Positions 34,788-46,047 are shown, counted from the first letter of the stretch. The stretch: DNA of 64,000 nt from Vicia villosa (GCF_029867415.1 NW_026705219.1:457501-521500), one strand, 5' to 3'. The notes: a model not told the origin generated them from the letters alone. Program-made: numbers and translations.

Positions 34788-36906
34788 TGTCTATAAGGAT
34801 GGACTATTGGATCATTAGTCTTACTTTCACTTGCAATTTCTATTCTGTTTGTTTAAACATTCGACTCATGATAGACATTATCTGTTTTAATAATCATCAT
34901 CAGTGCATTGCATATGTTTGTCTTGAATAAATCATTTCGCTATCACTCATTCAAACTGTGTCTTTACTTTGTTTATGTTTTGTGATACTCAACTCCTACT
35001 AAGTTGAAAGCCTCTAGAGGGAGGATGACGAAAATGATACCGCAACCTCATGCAGTATGCTTTTGAATAGACTATACTGATGATGTACATGCATTATTTC
35101 AATTCCTAAACAGTGGAGATATAAGGATGTTAATCCCTTGTCAACCCCTTTGAGCCTAAGAAGTAGAAATTTTCTTTCTCATATAGATTAAAACCCTTAA
35201 TCATAACCTGGGGCAGGGTAGTTGCTCAGTTAACTTAGTCATGCCAGTATGCTTTTACACAAATATTGATGGTTTTCCGTAACCGTTAAGTCAGACAGTC
35301 AACATCTATCAAAAGGACAAAGAGTTGTTAAGTCAAAACATATGAAGGAGACTTATCGAAAATCGAAACATCCCGCTGACTGTAATCTCAAAAAAAAATA
35401 GTTCAGGAAAAAGTTAGGGGTAACAAAGTCAAAAAAGAGGTCACTACAAACCCTCGATAAAAGAAAAAGAATTACTAAAGGGGATGACTTCCTGTCCAAA
35501 TAAACTGTCAGTTCTTTAACCATCATCAAATGTCAATGCTACAACTTCAAGCTCTTCTAGGACTTAAATGCAAAGTTAACTGAGCATAGGATCGAAGAAC
35601 ATCACGAAGATTGGGATGGGTACAAATAAAATTTGAGCCATTATCCTTTGTTTCTTAAACCGTGAACCAAGCCACGTTACAACCCTTGAAAGTCCTAACT
35701 GAAGCATGGTTAGTTCGAAAGCATATTATCACCAAAAGGTATCCTGACTCCTTAAGGTTTACCACAAATGTTGAGCTGATATTTCGTTTTTACAAACATC
35801 ACGTTTTTATAAACATCACGCTTTTACATCTCCTATTTTAATGATTTTCAAAAACTCAAGACAGACGTATGCATTGCATCTTATGAATTCATTATTAAAC
35901 ATATTCTGCTACGTAATTTCAAATGTTAGCATCAGAAAGATTTTGCACAGGGTACGATTAATGGCTAAAAGTCATCCCGACTGAAGAAATCACTTCAGCA
36001 ATAATATCTATCACACATGACTCGATGAATACTAGGGGCATGACACAGTTTATCTAGTCGATCTGGGGAAATCAGGTCAAGATTCCTAGAATCTCTCAAG
36101 AATGCCAAACAATCAGGGGCATACACCCAAGTAGGTCTGAAGCTACTTCCCGATCAGTCGGGGGCATCATACTAAGTTCATGAGTACTAGGGGCAAGTCA
36201 CCCATAGTATATATCTCAGAAAGTCCTCATAAGGCGATTCTCTCCAAAGTACTCAAAGGCATGGGGCAAAGTTGTGCAAAGCATGTTTGAGACTTTGATC
36301 AATACTCATTGGGATGTCCCAATCAATATGAGTCCAAGAATGGCAGTTACTATAACCGCTGGGGGCAACATTCAAGGAATCAAGGTTTTCCCACAAAGCC
36401 GATTTCACATGATCATATCCTCACAGAGTAATCCTTAAGAAGATATCTTCAAATGTTCTCGTCCCAATAGAGACCTAGTTCTTCAACGGAGTTTACATCT
36501 TCGACATTGCCAGTTCCCCGAAAATTTTCTCTTCTTCAAATAGGGTTATTCATTTCTCTTATCCCCAGTTAGGATGCATCAAGGATCAATCATTCAAATG
36601 GCTCTCATCCCCAAGAAGAAATCGTAAATCCCCAACTGAGCATCTTCAAAACAAGATCAGATATCAAAATCACAATGATATAGAGATTTATTTTCTCAAT
36701 CAAGAAAAATCACTAATATACTCCAGATAGAATAAATCACGTTCATATATCATACCTCATAATAAATTCATACATAACATACAAGTTTCTCATTTATTTT
36801 GAGAGACTCATCACATAATACATGCATCATGACATTACATAAAAACTGACTTTGCCTTTTAGGTCGACCAACCAGTCATACAAATACCATCAACAAATCA
36901 ATCTAT
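34788..36906 (+). other. Element E 3' region, non-coding
   Basis: About 2.1 kb without coding signal. Short motifs of the type aggggca or gggggca recur (for example near 36030, 36115, 36170, 36190, 36260 and 36362), echoing the element's own polypurine tract. No pol remnant was recognised in any frame. Confidence 0.6.
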
Positions 36907-37350
36907 ATCAGATATATACTCTGGAAAGCATGTCCCTCCAGACATTTTGAAGACACCTTATCAGATATACATTCCGGAAGCTCGAACCTCGGACATTCTG
37001 AAAGTTCCAATCAGATGAACATGTTGGAAGCTTGACCCCCAGACTTTTGAAACATTCTTATCAGATATAAATTCCAGAAGCTTGAACCCCGGAAATTCTG
37101 ATAATTCCAATCTGATGAACATTCTGGAAGCTTGACCCCCATACTTCTAAAACATTCTTATCAGATATACATTCTAGAAGCTCGAATCCCGGACATTCTG
37201 AAAATTCCAATCAGATGCACATTCTGGAAGCTTGACCTCAGACTTCTGAAACATCCTTATCAAATGTACATTCCGGAAGCTTGAACCCCGGACATTCTGA
37301 ACATTCCTACCAGGTGCATATTTTGAAAGCATGACCCTCTAGACTTCTAA
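36907..37350 (+). repeat. Tandem repeat, 50 bp units in a 100 bp higher-order period
   Basis: tcagatatacattccggaag-type starts lie at 36961, 37061, 37161 and about 37260 (period 100, 100, 99). Halfway between them a second variant starts tcagatgaacattctggaag. The two 50 bp variants alternate, giving a two-step hierarchy. A partial first unit begins at about 36907. Confidence 0.85.
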
Positions 37351-37444
37351 CAATTATATCCTTCATACGGCATTCGCAAGCCCGTCTATGACAAAGTCTT
37401 ATAATACTCGCTGAACGGCATCTGCAAGACCATTAGTACCCGAT

Positions 37445-37650
37445 CAATATGCCAAGATCTAATTCAGTTACTACGAACGATGCTGACACGATCAAAACTC
37501 AAAGATCTAATTCTATCATCACGAACGGCGAAGACACGATCATCCTTCAAAGATCTATTCGGTTACTACGAACGGTGCTGACACGATCAACATTTTAAGA
37601 TCTAATTCGGTTATCACGAATGATGCTGACACGATCAACCTCCAAAGAAA
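37445..37650 (+). repeat. Tandem repeat, about 50-54 bp
   Basis: Four units start agatctaattc/agatctattcgg and contain tacgaacggtgctgacacgat. Starts are near 37447, 37502, 37552 and 37599. Sequence is unrelated to the preceding block although the period is similar. Confidence 0.8.
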
Positions 37651-37747
37651 TAGACGGATACAATCTGTACGAAGATTTAGTCTGACACGATTTATTTACT
37701 CAAATATAGTCTAACGCACGACTCATTCTGATTTTTATATTATCAAA

Positions 37748-37870
37748 AACCAGATGGCATCTGCAAGCCCATCTCCGATAACTTTCTGTCAACGTCCAGA
37801 TGGCATCTTTAAGCCCATATCCGACAATACCTTTCCAACACCTGGATGGAATCTTTAAGCCCATCTCTGA
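37748..37870 (+). repeat. Tandem repeat, about 50 bp, three units
   Basis: ccagatggcatct..aagcccatctccgaca recurs near 37752, 37797 and 37848 with substitutions (tggatggaatct in the last). Confidence 0.75.
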
Positions 37871-37988
37871 CATAAGTCCCTACATCAGCAGGGGCAAATT
37901 TCTAGGTATTCTAGTGTTCAATCCTCTTCCACCTTCAGATACCGATTGGCATACAAACCACTCTACATCCTCAGGTTTAAGAAGATTG

Positions 37989-38043
37989 AAAAGGGGCAGC
38001 TGTCATACCCCAAAATTTGCCCATCATATTTTTTGAAATTCAG
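37989..38043 (+). repeat. Polypurine tract and truncated 3' LTR start of element E
   Basis: gaaaaggggcagc is followed at 38001 by tgtcataccccaaaatttgccc, the typical start of Tat-type legume LTRs (compare 59044 and 60547). Homology ends near 38043 where copia coding sequence begins. Confidence 0.75.
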
Positions 38044-39653
38044 GCTAAACAGACAGACCAACCTGAAGTGAGTAATGAGACTCCTTCAGAACCAGAACTT
38101 GAGGCAATCAGCAAAGGTCCATCTATCATAATTCAGAAAGATCACCCCAAGAAACTTATCATAGGAGATCTCAACAGTGGAATAATGACTAGATCAAGAG
38201 GAACTATAGCCAACTCCTGCTTTGTGTCCAAAATTGAACCAAAAAATGTGAAGGAAGCCTTGACAGATGAATTTTGGATCAATTCCATGCAAGATGAACT
38301 TGCACAGTTCAAAAGAAATGAAGTATGGGAACTGGTACCTAGACCAGAAGGAATGAATATGATTGGTACCAAGTGGATATACAAGAACAAGTATGATGAA
38401 CAAGGGGTCATAACCAGAAACAAATCCAGGCTAGTAGCACAAGGATACACTCAAGTAGAGGGAGTAGACTTTGATGAGACTTTTGCACCTGTAGCAAGAC
38501 TTGAGTCAATCATAATACTACTAGGAGTAGCCTGCATCATGTCTACAAACTAAGAAAAGCTCTCTATGGTTTGAAACAAGCTCCCAGAGCTTGGTATGAA
38601 AGGTTAACTGAATTTCTAACCTCTAATGGATATAAGAAAGGAGGAATAGAAAAAACCCTTTTTGTAAAGAATGTAGATGGAAGAATCATGATTGCACATA
38701 TATATGTGGATGACATAGTGTTTGGGGGAATGTCTGATGCAATGGTAAAACACTTTGTCAGTCAAATGCAGACTGAGTTTGAAATGAGTATGGTTGGAGA
38801 ATTGACTTACTTCCTTGGACTTCAAATCAAGAAAATGGAAGACTCCACCTTTTTGTGTCAAAGAAAATATGCCAAGAACATAGTGAAAAAATTTGGAATG
38901 GATAATGCGAGTCACAAAAGAACTCCTGCACCAACACATCTAAAGCTATCCAAAGATGAAAGGGGCATAAATGTTGACCAGAGTTTGTATAGGAGCATGA
39001 TTGGAAGCTTGCTTTATCTAACAACTAGCATACCAGATATTACATTTGCAGTTGGAGTATGTGCCATATATCAAGCAGAGCCAAAGGTAAGTCACTTATA
39101 CCAAGTCAAGAGAATCTTCAAATATGTAAATGGAACTTCTGACTATGGCATATTGTACACTAACGGGAGTGACCCTGTTCTGACTAGATATTATGATGTT
39201 GACTGGGCTGGAAGTGCTGATGACAGAAAAAGCACATTTGGAGGATGTTTCTTCCTAGGAAACAATCTTATATCATGGTTTAGCAAGAAACAAAATTGTG
39301 TCTCATTATCAACTGCTGAAGTAGAATACATAACAACTGGTAGTAGTTGTTCTCAACTGGTCTGGATGAAACAAATGTTGACTGAATACAATGTTTCACA
39401 GAATGTCATGACTTTGTATTGTGACAATCTCAGTGCTATCAACATCTCCAAAACTCCAATTCAGCATAGCAGAACCAAACATATTGATATCCGACATCAC
39501 TTTATTAGAGAACTCGTAGAAGACAAGGTAATTTACTTAGAACATGTAACCATTGAGCTTCAGCTAGCTGACATTTTCACAAAAGCTCTTGATGCTACAC
39601 AGTTTCAAAACTTGCGGAGCAAGTTAGGAATCTGCATCCTTGAGGAACCATAA
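38044..39653 (+). pseudogene. Element G: SIRE1-like copia RT-RNase H fragment
   Basis: Begins in the integrase-RT linker ([13 protein letters not shown]) and runs to a TAA at 39653. RT starts with [20 protein letters not shown] and GTKWIYKNK. After ..LLGVACIM at about 38540 the frame breaks and resumes at [21 protein letters not shown] (38553-38600), so the block holding the first catalytic Asp (YQMDVKSAFLNG in A) is deleted. YVDDIVFGG (38703-38730) and RNase H motifs (YYDVDWAGSADDRKS, STAEVEYI, YCDNLSAI) follow in a 360-codon open frame. It ends LADIFTKALDATQFQ. The protein is a different SIRE branch from A, B, C and D. Upstream pol, gag and LTR are absent. Confidence 0.9.
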
Positions 39654-40174
39654 ATTAAAAAAAAAAATGGGGAGAAGACAGTAGTTTGCTTTGGCATCTT
39701 TTGTGGCCAAATAGGGGGAAAAGTAGTGATGTCACCCCAGAACAACAAGTATGGTGTTTGTGATCAACAACTCTGATGTGCTTATTATGTGTTGATTTGT
39801 TTGTGCTTGTGCTGCTCTTGTGGTTGGTTTTGATCTCTTTGAGCACTGTGTGCATACTGGTGGTGTATGCTGTCTATACAGTATTAGCTCTGATTGTGTA
39901 TGATGTCATTATATCTTGTGTCCATGGCGTTCCTATCTTCATCACACCATCATCTATAGCTGAGGCTATCGGTTATGCAGAAACTGGATAGACTGTTGAA
40001 TAATTTCATCTTCAGTACTCTTTTATTGAGAATCTAGTTTCTCTCCACGATGCTTCATCCATATACGAATCTACCAACCCTGGAAAAAAATTTCCCATTC
40101 CCAAAATGTGGTTTAACTTGTTGTTAACTAACCTTCGTCCAAGAATAATTAACAAGCACATCCTATCTTATGAT
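39654..40174 (+). other. Downstream region of element G
   Basis: Contains aaaaaaaatggggagaag just after the stop and aaatagggggaaaagtag at about 39708, polypurine blocks like those after pol in SIRE elements. A hydrophobic 71-codon ORF at 39776-39991 is Leu/Val-rich from gtg/ctt composition and is not supported. The right edge is the LTR end of element F. Confidence 0.55.
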
Positions 40175-42699
40175 TGTCGCTACCGCGAAAATTAACAGAG
40201 TCGTCACTAACATATTTATCCTGAAAAGGCAGGGAATGCCAGCAAACCACAAAACAAAACAACGGTCTCACGACCAGAGAAAAAGGGTAAGGGAGTCGGT
40301 TACGTGAGGGGAAGGTATTAGCACCCCTCGTGCCCATCGTACTCGATGGTATCCACGCCTGTGTCTAAAACTATGGGTGTGTAAACAAACTACGCTATTT
40401 TGGACTAAAATGAATGCAGAATGTAGGGAAAAGAAAATGTTATACTCGCACGGCCCCTACCCCGCTGCCTACGTATCCGTTTTGCGGAATCAGAGGTATC
40501 GTAGCTCGGCTAACTAATTTCTGTTTGTTTTTATGTTTTTTAGGTGAACGAGTTACATTCACACCCCACAGCTCGACCTTTGGAGACTTATGCTGGGAAT
40601 GAGCGGAAATAACAAGCTCTTAAGAAAAGAAAATCAAAGAGTGTGGTTTGTGTTTTAAAGAATGCATGAGGAAAACCTAAGCTAAGGGGGAAAGCTTGCT
40701 ACCTAATGTTATCATACAAAGGGTACAAGTCTAAACTAAACTAACAACCTACGAGGGAAAATGCGAAAGCAAACAAGAGTATCACACGAACGAGCTCCGC
40801 TCATAAAGAAAACAAACCAACGGCACTGACCGAATGGTAGAAAAGCGGTCCCGCCATAGCCAAGGGGAGAAACTCAACCCAAGTCAACCAAGCATTAGAC
40901 CTCGTGAAATTGATCGGGCCATAGACAAGAGGGCGGACCCCTCTCAGCAACCAAGCCGTCACGGATCGTAAAGGAAAACGGTGCATGCGTACACCGAGCA
41001 TCAACGTCGAGCGACGCGAGCTATAGGAAAGGTGGGGGTCCAGTTACATGAACCCTTTTCCTGACATACTCGATAACAAGATCTTGTGCAGGTTCAGAAG
41101 CAAGCAACGCGTAGCGTGCGCATACTGAACAGACTCGATGAGACTAGGCGGGGGTTGATTGCTAACCCTTTCCGCATGCCTTCCATGAGGACTTAATGGA
41201 GTGCCATATAGGACTTATTACACCGTGACTCCCTGCCGCAAAGCACAAATATAAACACACCAACAAAAATAGAGCCTCTTTCGAGGACTTGGCCAGATGA
41301 ATGTCTAGGTCCTACTTCTCATGTTAAAAGATGATGCGAGAAAGCGATAAAGTGCGAGAGAAATAAAATGAAACGGAATCAATACCAAACGGATGATGAT
41401 CCGTAAACTAAAGCGAAGCAAAAGCGAAGAAACTAGAATCCCGCGAGCAAGCGAATGAAGATCTAACCGAAGCGCGAACACGAACACGATACGAACGCGA
41501 ACACGACACGAACGCGACACGAACTCGAACGAAATTCGGAGGGAGAGAGAGGGAGGTGCGCAAGATCTAGTGAAGAGAGGAGAAGAAATTCGAACTTCCG
41601 ATCTTGATTCTTCAATCCATGTTCTTGATCTTGATGAAGATTGATGAATTTTGATGAAAGTTTTATGTGATTTGTGGTTTTGATCCAAGAGAATTGAGAG
41701 AGAATTGAGAGAAAGTGTTTGTGAAAAATTGGTGAATTGAAATTATCAGAGTTCTCCCTTGATTTGTGAAGATCAAAATGTTTATATAATGTCAACGCGA
41801 AATGTCCAAATTGCCCTCGGTGCGTCTTACTTTGGCTTGTTTTTAAGGAAACTCGGTTCATCTCTGAATTTCGGAACGAAACCAATGCCACTGTGAAGAT
41901 GACCAAATTTGTGAGTCGTCGCCGCGAGAATCGTCTCGATCCGATAAGCGACGAAGAAATTACGCGCGTTTGAATGATGAGAAACGTCGATTCATCTGGT
42001 GCGACTGTGCGAAATTGTGTGAGTACCGCTCAAAGAACTCGATAAAACCCTATCTTCGGCTCAAAATCTGAACGGGCATGTGTGACGAAGAATCGAAGCT
42101 AACAAAATTTCTGAGAAAATGCCGCCAGAATGGACTTCATACGATAAAAATCGAAGGAGTTATGAATTTTCAAACTCGGCGCGACATATTCGAAAACACA
42201 CTTTTTAACGAAACAACGCGGCGATCCTTAAAATTATGGGAATTCTCCATGCATAATTGGCCTTCGGTCTGAACATATGAAATCTTGGTAATGATGCCAC
42301 GGAGCTCCAGTTAAATTTTCAAGCGAATCCGACGAGCAGATTGTGAGGTATGAATTTTCTGAGACCCGAAACCCTACATTCAGCACTGTTTTTCACTGCG
42401 AAATCTCAAATAATTTGCAAATCTGGCCACCTTCCTCAAAGAATTGGCTTCCGAGCCAAACACAAAAGTTGTAGAGATCGTCGAAACAGTGGGGACAACG
42501 CGGGAACTTAGCTCATATCACCTTCCAAATAGAACTTGCGAATTTTCTCGTAGTTACACTGTTTAAACCATTTTTCACACCTTATCTTCTTACACCCATC
42601 AAGAACTCTTTATTATTTTTCTTCAATTTTTGAATGACGAAATAAACGTCATTATTAACTTATAGCTCAAATAAAGAGGGCAAATTTTGGGGTGCAACA
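40175..42699 (-). repeat. 3' LTR of element F (Tat/Ogre-type), about 2.5 kb
   Basis: Read on minus it starts tgttgcaccccaaaatttgcc at 42699 and ends ..ttttcgcggtagcgaca at 40175. The minus-strand upstream base context is gaataggggaagc, a polypurine tract, so this is the 3' LTR and the element body lies to the right. A TATA-like attatataaa is at 41781-41790. The last 300 bp (for example cggatacgtaggcagcgggg and gaggggtgctaatacc) are typical of legume Tat/Ogre LTR ends. Its first 1.25 kb is homologous to LTR H at 59044. Confidence 0.85.
41781..41790 (-). promoter_or_regulatory. TATA box in F LTR
   Basis: Minus-strand attatataaa, at the same LTR position as the box in H (59954-59960). About 900 bp of U3 precede it. 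Confidence 0.6.
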
Positions 42700-43189
42700 G
42701 CTTCCCCTATTCAAACTTCTTGAACCTGACGAGTGAGAAACAAAAGTTTCGAACCGTTGAGGTGGAAGGAGATTGAATACCAGAATGAACTCGAAAATTT
42801 GCACTCTTGATCAATAGAAGATTCCATCTTGTAATAAGAAGGAATGTACCACCCCGCAAGCAGGAAGAAAAAACTTCAATTGACCTGGACAATAAATATG
42901 CTCCAACTTGTGATAAGAAGGAACAGGCACCCACAGGCAGGGGAAACACTTCAAATGATTTGGGCATCAAGAGAAGGAACATCTCGACTGATCTGAGTAT
43001 CAGGCGTAGCAGATGTCTCCGAACTTGCATCGGGATAGATGTCTTAAGTCGATCTGGGAATCGAAGGAGATACGCCGGTTGATCTGGACATCAACGAGTA
43101 ATAGGTATCTCTGATCTGGGAATCAAGATCTGGGAATCTGGGCAGACATCTCTTCCGATGCAATTAAATCATCAGGTAGATATTCCTAC

Positions 43190-43800
43190 TAATCTGGGAA
43201 TTAGCGGCTAGCTCCTTCGTAAGATCACGGGGATCCGGAGGCGGTTCCTTCGACTGAACTGGAAATCAGGATAGGAACAATATCTCTTCCGAACTGTGTA
43301 CGCCGGGGAAAGAATGCCTTTAAACTGATCTGGACATGATGCCAGAAAATAAGTAGGACAATATTCATCTGAAAGACAAAGTCGATCAGGCAGACATCTC
43401 CATCTGATCTAATGATATCAGTGGCTTGCTCCTTCGTAAGATCTTGGGAGATCCGGAGGCGGTTCCTTCAACTAATCTGAATCTGAATATTAGGATAGGA
43501 ACATATATCTCTTCCGAACTGTGTAAGTCGGGTAAAGAAAACATCCTCAACTGATGGTTAAGCATCAGGACTGGACAAACGAGTTTCTTCTGAACGAACT
43601 AAATCGTCAGGGAGTAGATATTTCCAACTGATCTGATGTATCAGAGGGCTTGCTCCTTCGGAAGATCTTGGGAGATCCGGAGGCGGTTCCTTCAACTAAT
43701 CTGAATCTGAATATTAGGATAGGAACAAATATCTTCCACCGATCTGGGGGCATCGGGAATAGGAATGTCTTTGAACTGATCTGAGCTATGCTAGAAAATA
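43190..43800 (-). repeat. About 220 bp tandem repeats, three copies
   Basis: The string ctccttcgtaagatc..ggaggcggttccttc recurs at 43212, 43429 and 43653 (spacing 217 and 224), each followed by ..aggataggaacaatatctcttccgaactg-like sequence. Confidence 0.75.
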
Positions 43801-45385
43801 AGTAGAACAATCCTCTTCTGATTCAAAATATCAGGATAAGCGCCTATAATGACTAGGCGAATATTGCTCTCTGGGGAGCATTCGTATCTTTAATAACTTT
43901 CCTGCAGAAAGAAACAACAGATATGATATGATTTATGCATGATGCATGTATGAATGTGTATGGAATAACGTTTCTGAGGAGGAAGACGCTATACGTTTTT
44001 GGGAATGCAATGCAAATGATGCATGATTCGAACGTTGCTTAAGGAAACAACGAATGAGCACTGAATTGCTGAAGAAGTCCTGGAGAGAATATATAACTCT
44101 GCGGGGAGGACAAGATGAGTGACCTAGGGTCACCAACTACGAGCTGGCAAAGATGGATCAGAAATCTGCTGGAGATAATCAAATCTGGATGCGAGCTCTG
44201 TTTGGGGAATAAATCCTGCTTGGGGAATACCCTGGCGACTTCACTGGAGAAGAAAATTCTCAACACCCTGGGGACGTGGAGATAAGAGCAAGTCATGGAT
44301 ACAACTCCGATGAGGAGTGACCAACTTTCTTGTGTAGGACGCATTCCGCTGGGGAAGTCCTAGATGAGAACAGCTCCTGTTGAGGATGCAAATGACTCTT
44401 TGCTGAGGGAAGAAGCTCAGTGGGGAAGATGAATACTTCTGCACAGCGAGCTGTTGGGATATGAGAGATCCGCTGGGGATAAGAAACTCAGCATAAGAAC
44501 CCTTTTGTTAAGACAACTCCACTAGGGAATAAAATGACTCTCCTGGGGAAAACAGATCAATCTGTTGGGGAGAGAAAAAACCTCTACTGGGGAGAACGAG
44601 GAATTCGGGCAAGGAGCCTCATTAATAGCCTGCTGGAGAATCAAATACCATTCTATCATAACTCAACTGGGGAGAAAGTATTCTGCCGGGAATAAGGCTT
44701 CTAGAGCATGGAGAATGCATTGAGATATTCTCTGACGAGGATATGAGAATCTTGGAACAAAAAAAAATCTCATCTGATTGTACTCAGCTGGGGAGTGAGA
44801 ATCTCTCATTAGGAAGCACTCGGCTGAGGAGTGAGAGTCTCTCATGGTCAGGTCCGCTAATATGTTGACGCAACGTGCTTGCAAGCATGTACCTACGAGA
44901 CAAACAAATGCAAATGCCCCAGGATATAGCATGGTATCTTGGCCTGCCATCCTGGGTACACAAGACTTCGAAGTAGATTCAAAGGTTATATCATTTCTAA
45001 TCATGTATTGTAAAAGCAATGCAGTTTTCATATGCAAAGTTTAACACAAACTCAGGACGTTTTATGCAAACAAAACAGTAAAAGAAAACAGTTGTTTAAG
45101 ATAAAAAAGATCTTTATTAATTGCAAAAGGAATGCTCATAAATGAGCGAACACATTTCAGAAGTAGTTCCTAGTAAGAGGTAACCACACATTTATTGAGT
45201 ACAAGAGAAATGACAATGTGAAACGGATATCCATTGGTTTCGATCCCGCTATCACTTTTATAACTCCGACGTTCTCATCTCCTCGCTTTGGAAGACCGTA
45301 CTCATTAGGATTGATCACTGCCTGATTTAACAACTGATTGGTGTGACATCACCGAACTTGTGGACCCGACGGGGTTTGTGAGTGC

Positions 45386-45660
45386 CTTTAGGGATTTGAG
45401 TTGCCAGCGATGCAAACTCAAGAACACGGAGTCTTGCTTATCCCTCGGTCGGGAGCCCTAAACAAAGTGACTGGATGTCATGCATGCTTTAGGGATTTGA
45501 GCTACCAGGTGCAAACTCAAGAACACGGAGTCTTGCTTATCCCTCGGTCGGGAGCCCTAAACAAAGTGATTGGAATTTGTGAATGCTTTAGGGATTTGAG
45601 CTGCCATGCGCAAACTCAAGAACACGGAGTCTTGCTTATCCCTCGGTCGGGAGCCCTAAG
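45386..45660 (-). repeat. Triple 100 bp tandem repeat
   Basis: ctttagggatttgag starts at 45386, 45487 and 45586 (period 101 and 99). Each unit contains aactcaagaacacggagtct and ccctcggtcgggagccctaa almost unchanged; the variable part is the 15-20 bp between. High identity implies recent duplication or gene conversion. Confidence 0.9.
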
Positions 45661-45863
45661 CATGTATGAAGAGTGATTGCCAAGGTGGCATGCAAGAGGT
45701 AGTCGTTCGCTTTTGTCCCTTTTTTGCCTAAGCCGCCCTTTCGGGTTTTCAACTTAGCAGGTATATTTGTTTCTTTTTCATTCTATTGCCCGATTCATTT
45801 TTCTTTTTCTTTCTTTTTTTTCTCTTTTTTTTCTTTTTTTTTTCCTCTTTTTTGTTATCAGGT

Positions 45864-46047
45864 CTATGCGAAGTATTTTTTGACTACATCTGCGTTCACA
45901 GGGTGCGGAAAGTTCTCGCCATCCATCGTTGCAAGCATCATGGCACCGCCAGAGAATACTTTCTGCACAACAAAGGGGCCTTCATACGTCGGAGTCCATT
46001 TGCCTCGAGGATCGCCCTGAGGAAGAATAATTCTTTTGAGTACCAGG
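45864..46047 (-). pseudogene. Element F integrase C-terminus (right part lost to element C insertion)
   Basis: Minus strand reads VLKRIILPQGDPRGKW, TPTYEGPFVVQKVF, GGAMMLATMDGE and VNADVVKKYFA, then TAG at 45866-45864. This is the GPF/Y-like C-terminal domain of Tat/Ogre integrase. It joins exactly to 55840, where the same frame reads RPQSYKPGDL, once element C and one 5 bp duplication are removed. The insertion lies in the codon following PGDL. Confidence 0.9.

Larger units (their letters stand above)
33905..38043 (+). mobile_element. Element E: pol-less Tat/Ogre-type gypsy derivative
   Basis: A gag C-terminal part (33975-34787) is followed by 3.2 kb of non-coding, repeat-rich DNA, a polypurine tract (aaaaggggcagc) and an LTR start (tgtcataccccaaaatttgccc at 38001). 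No protease, RT, RNase H or integrase motif was found between. This is either an internal deletion of pol or a gag-only, non-autonomous lineage. The 3' LTR is cut after about 43 bp by copia fragment G, and the 5' end is missing. The left border is approximate. Confidence 0.65.
42700..45863 (-). other. Element F 3' region between pol and LTR
   Basis: 3.2 kb with no supported gene. It holds three distinct repeat fields: about 220 bp repeats (43150-43800), a field of short ctggggA-type motifs (44100-44830) and a triple 100 bp repeat (45386-45660). A pyrimidine run at 45796-45857 (purine on the element's sense strand) follows the pol stop. Long repeat-filled 3' regions are characteristic of Tat/Ogre elements. 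Confidence 0.7.

Noticed and set aside
36907..37350. CRISPR-like array of regularly spaced repeats
   Set aside because: Units are contiguous tandem repeats without unique spacers, in a plant retrotransposon; CRISPR does not apply.
39776..39991. 71-codon hydrophobic ORF after element G
   Set aside because: Leu/Val richness reflects local gtg/ctt composition; no start context, no conserved neighbour.
45401..45676. 91-codon ORF with a thrice repeated HGVLLIPRSGAL peptide
   Set aside because: It is the plus-strand reading of a 100 bp tandem repeat in the untranslated 3' region of minus-strand element F; no promoter or family resemblance.
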